From Symbiodinium kawagutii (lineage: Eukaryota; Sar; Dinophyceae; Suessiales; Symbiodiniaceae): 64,000 nt of DNA. Both the position numbers and the translations under genes were made by a program. Where the stretch lies: the NCBI GenBank assembly GCA_009767595.1, contig VSDK01013708.1, positions 54,159 to 118,158 of the forward strand. Direction: 5' to 3'. Below the pieces are notes generated by a model. It ran no database searches. It was not told where the DNA came from and saw only the letters and a program-made list of their open reading frames with translations. Below are positions 53,501 through 58,290 of the stretch, piece by piece. How positions within the stretch are numbered: the first letter of the stretch is position 1; each line of letters begins with the position of its first letter.

Positions 53501-56154
53501 AAGGCCGCACTTCGCAAAGGCTTCGGCCGCGACGTCAAAATCAACCGGTTGCTGTGCTCAGTATGGACATACTTGACCAAAGCCAACCTGGACCCACATT
53601 GGCGGCGGGTTTGCAGCCAAGCAAACATCTCTGACCCAATTTCCAGAGATGATCTCGAGATTGCCATCAAGAACCACTGGCTCCGAGTTGAAGCTGATTG
53701 GGACCAGCTCTACAGCATGCTGCTGCTGAGCACCTCTGACATGGAACAGGCTCTACGATGCGCTCACAAATACCTGCACTTCGAGGGCCGAATCCTGGCG
53801 CGAAACTATGGAGCTGCACCGAGTCGCGCTACTATGGTTGGATCAGACCTTTTGGATCTGACACAAGCTGCGACCAGTTGCAGCACTTCGGACCAAAACA
53901 GTGCAGCCGAGAGTGAGCGAAGGGATGACGGAGTGAGCCGAAGCTGGAATGTTTTGTAGCACAAAGAAGTTGTGCGTAGGAACATGAGAAGCGAAGAGCC
54001 GAACGATGCAGTTTGGCTCAGAGCTTCCTGTTCAAAGTTTTCCCTCAACCAACCCACCCTGCTGTACAGCGCAGTTGTGTCAGGGCCTGGTTGGATCAGA
54101 CCTTTTGGATCTGACACAAGCTGCGACCAGTTGCAGCACTTCGGACCAAAACAGTGCAGCCGAGAGTGAGCGAAGGGATGACGGAGTGAGCCGAAGCTGG
54201 AATGTTCAGACCATCGTTCCAGACCTTTGTTTGAGAGCTTTATGTAATCAATGGGATTGTTTCTTATTTGCTGAATCAATCTACTTCATTCTGCAGAACA
54301 CCAGGTCTCTCATAGTACATGCAGGTAATGGAATGTTCCTTGTCCAAATGCCACCAAACTGAGAGGTTTGTTTGACTAGGCCAGTCCTGTGAACAGTCTG
54401 CACACCCCTGGTTGATCATTGTCAGGAGGGGTTCTACTCCCTGGATTTGGCTCGTATTTAAAGGGTCATTTTCACCTGCTGTCTGAAGATCCATTAAGTA
54501 ACCAGTAGAACAACAAGTCGTGACCAACGATTTGTTGGTTCTTGTCGGCGATCATACGCTTGCCATACCAATGATTGACTAATTGGACTTTCAGCATTTG
54601 CGATTCCGAAGTATTAATGATATTTGACCACAGTTGATCAACGAATAATTTAATGATTATTGATGACTAAAATCCACTAGCTGACCATGACTAACCACGG
54701 TCCATGGTCAACCACCAGTGAGGATTTGCGATTCAATGGCTGCAGCCTTGATGCAACGCTTTGGTGTGGACGCTTGTGTCGTTGGCGCAGATCGTGTGGT
54801 GGCGAACGGAGCGGGTAAGGGCTGACAGGGATGGGGTGGCCGTGACAGATTGCAGAGTCCAGTTGTATTTGGATTCCCCTGCCAGTTGCAAGAAACATGG
54901 CTGGCTACAGATTTCTGATCTTGATTCCCAGTTGTTTCAAGAATTGAGACCAACTTGGGCGTTCCTTGTTGCATGCTGCGAGGAGATACTGCCAACAAGA
55001 TTGGCACGTATTCTTTGGCGGTGTTGTGCAGACACCATGGAGTGCCTTTTTATGTGACTGCCCCGTTGACCACATTGGATGCCGCTTTGCCTGAAGACTT
55101 GGCTGGGTCAAGCAATGGCCATGACCAGTGGTAGATTGTTGGTTTTTTTCTTTGTATCAACACCATCCGTAACCTCTAGGCCTGTCTAAATTTTGTCTAC
55201 TTTCCTTGGGTGCTTGTCATTTTCCAAGTTCTCCACAGCCATGTGGAATGCGACCGAACACCCTGATGGGTTTGCGGCACCAGGTCAAAATGAAGCACGG
55301 CTCAGAGATTCCAATTGAGGTGCGCAGGGGGCATGGCTAGGTGTAGAAGTTCAGTCGAAACCATCTTTATACATCTTTCCCACTTGCCAGCTCGGAGGTT
55401 GAACTGCGTGGGTGGATGCAGAATTTGTCCTTTCATCAATCTGGAAACATCGCGACAACATGGCCACATTTTGTGTGGAAACCCTGGGAAATCTACGGCA
55501 ATGGATGGTGACATTTGTTGATCCGGTTGTCACCGTGAGGAGCGGCCCGACGACGAGCTTTGCTCATTGAAACTGGACGGTGTGATCCACCGAGTGGCCG
55601 CCCCTGGGATCGGTGTGTGGATGCTTGGCACAATGAGGTGCTGGTGAGGGCGTGAGCACCGATGGGAGATGCTCTCGGTATCACCTTTGCTGTTGACCTT
55701 GGGGATGGGTCCAGCTGGATCTCCAAGCCGCACCAAGGAATCCAGCTTTTGATGTGACACCAGCAGATCTGATTTCTGGCATTGTCACTGACCATGGCCT
55801 TATTCCAAAGCGCAGCCAGGAGCGAGTTGGTCACGTAGGTGAAACCCGCTGCACCTTGCAATGATCACCTTCCCTTTGATGTTGCTATAGAGGTGAGACA
55901 TGGTGACTGTCCCCATAGACAGCACCAATATTGACTCCTTTGAAATTGTACCTGATAATCTTGAAACAGGTGGGATGGATCGAAGCACCTGATATTCCAA
56001 ATTCACATTTTTTGAAATCTGTAAAAATTGCTGAAACTATTGACTATGCGATTTCATGCGTTTGCTTGTGATGAAACTTGTCATTTTGCAGGACTTTGAC
56101 GTGGCTGCCTTTGTGCCTAAGAAGAAGCAGAAAGTGCAAAGTGAGTGCGGCTAA
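41509..56154 (+). CDS. mtnA: Methylthioribose-1-phosphate isomerase, about 16 exons, interrupted by a retrotransposon in one intron
   Basis: MtnA/MRI1 converts methylthioribose-1-phosphate to methylthioribulose-1-phosphate in methionine salvage. Exons: 41509-41571 ([20 protein letters not shown]), 41799-~41860 ([15 protein letters not shown]), 42441-~42540 ([20 protein letters not shown]), 43268-43334 (TSRPTAVNL), 43508-43549, 43902-43964 ([12 protein letters not shown]), 44133-44177 ([10 protein letters not shown]), 44454-44565 ([16 protein letters not shown] with catalytic Cys), 45095-45141 (LETRPYNQ), 45581-45633 ([17 protein letters not shown]), 54723-54808 (MAAALMQ ... [11 protein letters not shown] with catalytic Asp), 54983-~55110 ([11 protein letters not shown] ... 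[11 protein letters not shown]), 55296-55319, 55540-55619 (VAAPGIGVW), 55738-55825 ([17 protein letters not shown]) and 56092-56154 ([15 protein letters not shown] stop). Nearly all junctions are phase-exact. Donors are GT, GC (45634) and GA (54809, 55620). A strong GTGAGT donor at about 56140 could extend the gene by another exon. A residue or two before VRGAP are unplaced. The start Met matches the family start. Confidence 0.92.
41889..41932. repeat. GTAGGTTGCTT tandem repeat
   Basis: Four exact 11-base copies in an intron of mtnA. Confidence 0.85.
44221..44390. repeat. AAGGAAGATG decamer minisatellite
   Basis: Seventeen in-register 10-base copies, with AAGTAAGATG variants, in the mtnA intron between exons 44133-44177 and 44454-44565. 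The long Ser/Phe/Leu/His open frames on the opposite strand come from this repeat. Confidence 0.9.
45994..46032. repeat. 13-bp host repeat (YGTTYCNGACCRY) forming the retrotransposon target, left side
   Basis: Three consecutive 13-base units start at 45994, 46007 and 46020, and the element begins exactly where the next unit would start (46033). The repeat resumes on the right as TGTT plus CAGACCAT (54203-54214), then CGTTCCAGACCTT (54215-54227). The element therefore sits in register inside a small tandem repeat in an mtnA intron. Confidence 0.75.
46033..46124 (+). repeat. Split direct repeat A1
   Basis: Left end of the element, identical to A2. It contains two hairpins. One is at 46042-46058 (6-bp stem GCACAA/TTGTGC, loop AGAAG). 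The other is at 46079-46102 (9-bp stem with one G-T pair, GAGCC...GGCTC, loop GATGCA). Confidence 0.92.
46133..46825 (+). CDS. Element ORF1, unknown function (230 aa)
   Basis: First ORF of the retrotransposon, nine bases after repeat A1. It is acidic and predicted mostly helical, with a Pro/Ser-rich segment at about residues 175-205 and an acidic C-terminus ([12 protein letters not shown]). I recognise no domain: no CCHC knuckle, no catalytic motif and no membrane segment. Its position would suit a structural or nucleic-acid-binding accessory protein, but that is a guess. The start codon at 46133 lies in the loop/stem of a perfect 7-bp palindrome (46123-46140), so initiation could be structure-dependent. 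The ORF ends 105 bases before an assembly gap. Confidence 0.75.
   Translation: MANLAAWLVDLTADAQRARDSLYPQSRDSPVIMMNGQCLVFALEQVLAVPTYPLSMASPTLDLFSRTLKAYMADATGAMLLDETQFFQMVQGVAQWRIDHDVQRICDEVRASHDLIAAWRNRAESSLCVQLDRRMKNFQWALTEMTDWGEPIQHLELVGAVLADLHRVMLQRLRLTTPPEPDPQPRLMLTPSSGSEGHSTDIPSRDAYMRIQAGSAVIDISNDPIEDDMS
46931..46989. other. Assembly gap (59 N)
   Basis: Unknown bases between element ORF1 and the recombinase ORF. The real length and content are not known, so the junction between these ORFs cannot be judged. Confidence 1.
47081..47100 (+). promoter_or_regulatory. ORF-junction hairpin, copy 1
   Basis: CATCCACGAGCTAGTGGATG: a 7-bp perfect stem with a GAGCTA loop. The last three bases are the first possible ATG of the recombinase ORF. 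Related copies are at 47141-47160 and 48985-49004. Confidence 0.6.
47098..48792 (+). CDS. Tyrosine recombinase (YR) of the retrotransposon
   Basis: A 564-aa ORF with a tyrosine-recombinase catalytic domain. Visible residues, numbered from 47098: box I Arg270 (FLTREIE), candidate Lys299 (LPATKTT), box II His391-x-x-Arg394 ([13 protein letters not shown]), Trp417 (LLGRWGS) and the nucleophile Tyr425 (AILRYV). This enzyme would join the circular DNA copy to the target. After it come a predicted coiled coil (about 450-485), a Cys/His cluster (C517, H520, C535, C536, C539) that could bind zinc, and an acidic Ser/Asp/Glu tail. The start is uncertain. In-frame ATGs at 47098, 47134 and 47158 flank a pyrimidine tract ending in CAG (47127). 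That looks like a spliced-leader acceptor, so 47134 or 47158 is likely the start used. The recombinase lies upstream of the RT ORF, unlike the usual gag-RT-RH-YR order. Confidence 0.9.
   Translation: MSLLFLYPLQFNMFPSASKWMAVITIDPTSHLGTMSDFKQLLAAVKTAGVSQALPDLVAHGITSPRTALLPGALQPIAMEASGRKRLLQLLRNESKEPTGPTPRADHPTIQPSKGGSLERALAAAQPNERAGAIQALERDIYARSNTAPPTSRMKTWTQLAKAWNLPPLPITADLIRCLGAWFKHGGYRSAHLYFGTAKKEHVLAYGQLPADLDIRIRDVLRSIERGQGPAKLKDGFPVTDLPTIDLTKKSHHFAVCYHMVVVGCYFLTREIELSATLRKHIRMDHQKQIVSWTLPATKTTTKAELTERSHRCLCHLVPKNICPFHCMAQLLDLTHADTTQSEDIPLLHDEDGNHLSKFVLIENIRMVIRAAGIPTTRAGLDGVIERYGGHTLRVAGAQHLTQLGFQTSLVMLLGRWGSMAILRYVQESPLQALTDDLPLSTSSTPAPPDLEPAMKKIKADSDLTRKEVDVLHQRLQEVTSAVAGINRIPKFIVGKKTHIPDASEMTLPPVAWATKCGWHYGISRFSRSDIEQNCCLKCFAPSGTAGEAVVESSDSGSSSDSSE
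47141..47160 (+). promoter_or_regulatory. ORF-junction hairpin, copy 2
   Basis: CATCCGCGAGCAAGTGGATG: same stem-loop as copy 1 with one wobble pair. It again ends in an in-frame ATG (47158) of the recombinase ORF. Confidence 0.55.
48793..49264 (+). promoter_or_regulatory. Spacer between recombinase and gag-like ORFs, with repeated motifs
   Basis: About 470 bases with no ORF of note. It holds an exact 20-base direct repeat, ACCTCGCCGAGTCAGGGAGG, at 48938-48957 and 49026-49045. Between the copies is the third hairpin, CATCCACGAGCCAGTGGATG, at 48985-49004. ACATGACATGACCATGTCATGATGG-like short palindromic repeats occur at about 48885-48935. A regulatory or RNA-structural role is inference. Confidence 0.55.
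49265..50437 (+). CDS. Gag-like protein of the retrotransposon, ending in a UAG that may be read through
   Basis: A 390-aa ORF just upstream of, and in the same frame as, the methyltransferase-RT ORF. It has a helical N-terminal part, a Pro/Thr linker (about residues 98-122), a long central helical region rich in Trp and Leu, and a basic Gln/Lys/Pro/Gly-rich C-terminus (about 325-390: [27 protein letters not shown]). No CCHC zinc knuckle is present. The layout of a folded core followed by a basic, disordered tail before pol is what a Gag/nucleocapsid protein looks like, but there is no sequence motif to prove it. The stop is TAG at 50435-50437, after which the frame stays open for 30 codons up to the ATG of the next ORF. 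Confidence 0.7.
   Translation: MVLSARPLTPELQNLADQAGLEADVIEYLTFRRAHSPGVLGAMAKDFSEVDTLLVEPLEQGCTIEGKQFKVAADQVPVVRGSLRYLWKLCHDTLTQPAASTAPTTVAPNVPPPPTTPKTAPKELPHDTVKDLVDHYESQMVHGRRRPFPVRALLGAEKVVSRVWFEIQTNTQTPVQLHEILACRFYDAAGQTNALAQAQPAKSSAKVTLDLGSSSVEVSGEPAWTPKGVLSVLDALDSIQWLWVLTKYGHELDVIAYLNWWRQLFRSKSQKIEQLKLYWTDVGWTMSLALRQGEDFANISNMIMKDQFALQAALSRELPIPAKARPAAPSNRTSRNEQPYRQQYQQKSQKRGTWQNPSWQPAKKYDKGDGWKPQPPPGPPPASGGTGSAG
50435..50473 (+). promoter_or_regulatory. Candidate stop-codon readthrough signal between gag-like and methyltransferase-RT ORFs
   Basis: TAG (50435-50437) is followed by GGA-CAG-CAC and then a GC-rich hairpin. CACCACC (50451-50457) pairs with GGTGGTG (50462-50468) around a CCAG loop, and GGG (50448-50450) can extend the stem by pairing with CCC (50471-50473) past a TA bulge. 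The upstream and downstream ORFs share a frame with no other stop. This resembles the retroviral gammaretrovirus-type UAG readthrough layout: UAG-G, a spacer of about 8 to 10 nt, then a stable RNA structure. Confidence 0.6.
50528..53959 (+). CDS. C5 cytosine methyltransferase - reverse transcriptase - RNase H fusion
   Basis: 1143 aa. Residues 1-335 form a DNMT: motif I FDGIG (9-13), motif [11 protein letters not shown] with catalytic Cys88, motif VI ENVV (Glu134), motif VIII RPRVWW (168-173) and a C-terminal [16 protein letters not shown] (314-329). The ENVV and LGxSW features point to a DNMT3-like, de novo-type enzyme. The target-recognition region (about 180-305) is short. After a helical linker comes the RT: motif [13 protein letters not shown] (Asp665), motif [14 protein letters not shown] (698-710) and motif C YVDD (732-735). 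The RNase H domain has candidate acidic residues Asp893 (YADAYF), Glu963 (GLEII), Asp987 (WIDNEAG) and Asp1036 (ISDPISR). It should copy element RNA and could methylate the resulting DNA. The last ~41 codons lie in repeat B1, and the stop (TAG 53957-53959) lies in A2. ATG 50528 is the first in-frame Met, but the ORF is open back to the gag-like stop, so a Gag-methyltransferase-RT polyprotein is possible. Confidence 0.93.
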   Translation: MPVFLFSVFDGIGCARVALQAVADHCPMDITYVAWEIDEECIALTNQHHQVYHRGNFLQDDLRDLQKFVQQHDPNALSTIILTSGPPCPDYSRILGDSGRGRLGDEGSKFEQFCQWQKDLIPLMAPRKTVRLVENVVPHRRADVGYFESKLNCKAIVWDAADFKRVSRPRVWWSDIEWNSPIVKQVLGSEPHWTKHFGTARLHCPQPISAVEIPDGWQSPECWHTGGVLHCLTTPAPTDEGRQAPRSCRGRLDSATYNRWIAADRQFAPWHYEDPVVMKSPTGELTTPPITTKETVHELPVNYTANFPEKTRHRMLGNSWHVGMARLLLWILVLQIQETTASMTLPTRVEPYPNLRYIQQLWEEEPLIPGPASKQISRSFQLEQCQDMWSHWETSRTLPHPHQELWVVEQGLQQVLRHQDECHTALPALRARVCEEVAELRAQLQPETQAWFTSLSPHIRSLYQTPDSCLQLPLLKHLAKLGQWQDHHLLQELNDGFPLLGRLRPGLGWEPRADAKYQDPMPMMDFMKHNEAYVHKKLHKHRVDPHWKTLAAEIAQEVALGRMEGPFCGPKSWPKQTVALPLFEHTQKLLPGPQTHGATSVSFAIIQTGSDGQPKIRRGEDWRRAHHNQTVMVSDRPHNHRPPTFVALAAEFAHRQQDSTIWGSDHENAYRQLPVEEPCHTWTILFTEGGPTLWRHRALLFGATGSVWSYGRVGDFLCWLARAFLLTPAIHYVDDYAAVEAASLGQSSFDKSHTLWQECGFRFKTSKMQPPGPSHKIQGVLMSTTPSSFTLAPDADRLQRMVSRLREALLDNKLSRDEASKIAGKLQFMTDTLAGQALKACLVPLYHHSYHGDDHKSLPTGLRDALQTTIFILDNLQPKIYKFDYTAPAVLYADAYFQAGDQKLKLSQAWDSDWDTTAVNLYKNGWGWVLHLPDGRTLYANGQVPPGVVKHLTTRSAYIYGLEIIAQVIPLIVCRSVLPQSLWCWIDNEAGKAALRKGFGRDVKINRLLCSVWTYLTKANLDPHWRRVCSQANISDPISRDDLEIAIKNHWLRVEADWDQLYSMLLLSTSDMEQALRCAHKYLHFEGRILARNYGAAPSRATMVGSDLLDLTQAATSCSTSDQNSAAESERRDDGVSRSWNVL
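53835..53953 (+). repeat. Split direct repeat B1
   Basis: 119 bases identical to B2. It encodes the C-terminus of the RT ORF and overlaps A2 by the four bases TGTT (53950-53953). It contains a TCAGACC-TTTT-GG-A-TCTGA hairpin and a GCTGC...GCAGC hairpin. Confidence 0.92.
53950..54041 (+). repeat. Split direct repeat A2
   Basis: 92 bases identical to A1. It follows B1 directly, so B1-A2 reproduces the junction expected in a circular intermediate. It carries the same two hairpins as A1 and supplies the stop codon of the RT ORF. Confidence 0.92.
54088..54206 (+). repeat. Split direct repeat B2 (right end of the element)
   Basis: 119 bases identical to B1, separated from A2 by 46 bases. It ends in TGTT, where host sequence (CAGACCAT) resumes. 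Confidence 0.92.
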
Positions 56155-58290
56155 ATGAGCTGCGCAGCTGCTCAGATCTGTTTCCTTAAAAAAGATGCTC
56201 GCATGTCATGAGCAGAGCAGGGTCACGCCCTCCGCTTGCTTCGACCATCCACAATTCCCTTCAGAACTTGGAGTTCCTTTACAACTTGCCCTATCGATTG
56301 CATTTGTATCATTTGAAGGGCCGTGAGGTTCCCCAAGTGTCACACCTTCCCAATAATAGTGCTCAGAAGTTCTGAGTATTTGATACTATATCTGCACATT
56401 CGTGATACGTGTACATTTAAATGTACACATATTATCATCAAATATCATCAGTATTACGTATCTATGTTTCATTTGTCGCTTGGATGCCTTTGTTCCAAGC
56501 CGCTGGTCACCTGCTGTGTTGGTTAAGGTTGCGCGAAGGTTTCCGGAACAGTGAAGGGTTCCACCTCTAAGCCTGGCGTCGAGGGCAGGGATGGCCAGGG
56601 TTCCAGCAGGTTCCAACTCAAGTTCCAACCACCCGGAAGCGAAGGATTTTCCTCTTGAAGCATTTTCGAGTGCTGGATTTTCCATGCCCGCATTTTAGGT
56701 GCTTCAGTTGATCCCTTTGAACTTTGAAGAAGCATGACAACATGATGACAACATGATGACAACATGATGACAACATGATCAAACAAAAGCTTGAAACTCT
56801 GCTGGTCATGGCCATGGCAGCTCTGCCAACTGTTGCCGCGTCCTTTTGAACAAAGCCGGGGGTGCAGCTAACTGCAATTTCTAAGCTGAAGAGCTATTGA
56901 AGCCAGTGGAATTGATGGTTGGAGATCGCGGAAAGCTCTTGGTTTCATCCATTGCCTTGAGATCGGGACTCCAGCCTTAGAATACTTGAGGTGACTGGAC
57001 GAAGCGAAGACGCTCTGCAGGCTCAAGCCGCCAAGACTAATCCGCATCAAAATGGCAAATTTTCAATGAAGAACGAAAGACACGAGAACCATAGCTCCAC
57101 AAACACACATACACAGCTAAGGAAACCATAAAGCAGTCGAAAAGGCATGAGAACTATTCACTACACTCAGCACTATACTCAGATCTCAGATGCAACTGAT
57201 GTATGTCCTGGGTATCCGGGCTTCAGAAATGGGCTTGTTCTCTTTGCTCGTCTTTGCTCCTTGAACCTGAGCCTTCAAACTGATGGATTGGGAAGTGTCT
57301 CCCTGGCTGCATAAGGAGGCCTGTCTGAGAAAGCTTCTGCTCCATGGCTCCATGTTCATTGTTTGGAAACGTCCTAATCACTTTACTAATCACATAAAAC
57401 TTCTTGTAAGGATTGGATTGGCTTGGAGGAATTCTGCATCTGACTGTTGGGCTGGAGGCAACAATGGTACAGAATGTTGCAAAAGGAACCTCTGCAACCT
57501 ACGGAGAGACTTGTAAAACCTGCACAGATGTTTTGCATCAGCAAAAAGTACCAAGCAATCTGTGAAAATCACCATGCAGATGGATCAGATGGGGCTGTCC
57601 ATGCCATCAAAGTTGATTTTTCTGGAGATGGGGCTGTGCGACTCAGTGGGTAGGTCACTCTGTGTGAGATCTGGAAGAGCACTGCAACGGTGACGCAGCT
57701 TGGAGAAGAGGCGCAGCAAAAGCACAGCCCTGAAACGTCGTGAAGAATGGGCTTTTGCATAGCCCATGAATATTCCAAACATGTTTTATCAACCAACCTT
57801 ATTAACCAACTCTATCATAATCAAGTACTAATTAATCATCAAATGTTCCAAAAATGTTCCAAAGCATGGGCTTCAAAGAGTTCTTCGCCCAACTGCGGAT
57901 TTGATGACATACAATTTGTTCCAACTAGCCAGATGTGACGCATACCAAGAAGATTTTCACAAAAACAGCAGATGCTGTCAAGTCAGCTGCAGTGAAAGCC
58001 CAGCGGTTGCTTGCCTGTGACACAGGGTGATGTGAATTGCATCTATCATCATCATGACATGGGAATCCCAAGGTCATGACATGTCATGACTCTTAGTGAC
58101 TATTGATCCTTGTTCACCCGAATCACCAGTAAGCATAATTCACAATTATTCATGGTCGAGTCATTCACGGTCATTCATGGTGTAGTCAACTTCTTGATCT
58201 TACACTTAAGATCCAGAGAATCCTGGATTAATTGTCAAGGTAGTTTTACACCATGGTCATCATTGAGTCATCATGGTCCCTTGTTTCGTA
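56155..58290 (+). other. Spacer between mtnA and the adenylation gene, with possible 5' exons
   Basis: Short CATGATGACAA repeats lie at about 56738-56780. Possible exons occur at about 57530-57650 and 57934-58028 (IFTKTADAVKSAAVKAQRLL). The latter may be an upstream exon of the adenylation-domain gene, but I recognise no motif in it. Confidence 0.35.

Larger units (their letters stand above)
46033..54206 (+). mobile_element. Tyrosine-recombinase retrotransposon (PAT/Ngaro-like split direct repeats) encoding a DNMT3-like cytosine methyltransferase
   Basis: An 8174-bp element with split direct repeats A1 (46033-46124), B1 (53835-53953), A2 (53950-54041) and B2 (54088-54206). The A copies are identical over 92 bases and the B copies over 119. 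ORFs, all +: unknown 230 aa (46133-46825), tyrosine recombinase (47098-48792), gag-like 390 aa (49265-50437), and methyltransferase-RT-RNase H 1143 aa (50528-53959). There are no LTRs, no DDE integrase and no aspartic protease, which fits YR elements of the DIRS/PAT/Ngaro group. Those insert by recombination of a circular intermediate and do not duplicate the target. Here the B1/A2 overlap, both element ends and the host repeat share the TGTT core, as such a mechanism predicts. The element lies in sense orientation in the mtnA intron 45634-54722. Its long ORFs and higher GC contrast sharply with the flanking DNA. Repeat identity and intact ORFs suggest a recent, possibly active copy. Confidence 0.92.

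Noticed and set aside
46033..54206. LTR retrotransposon
   Set aside because: No long terminal repeats, integrase or protease; the repeats are split A/B type and a tyrosine recombinase is encoded.
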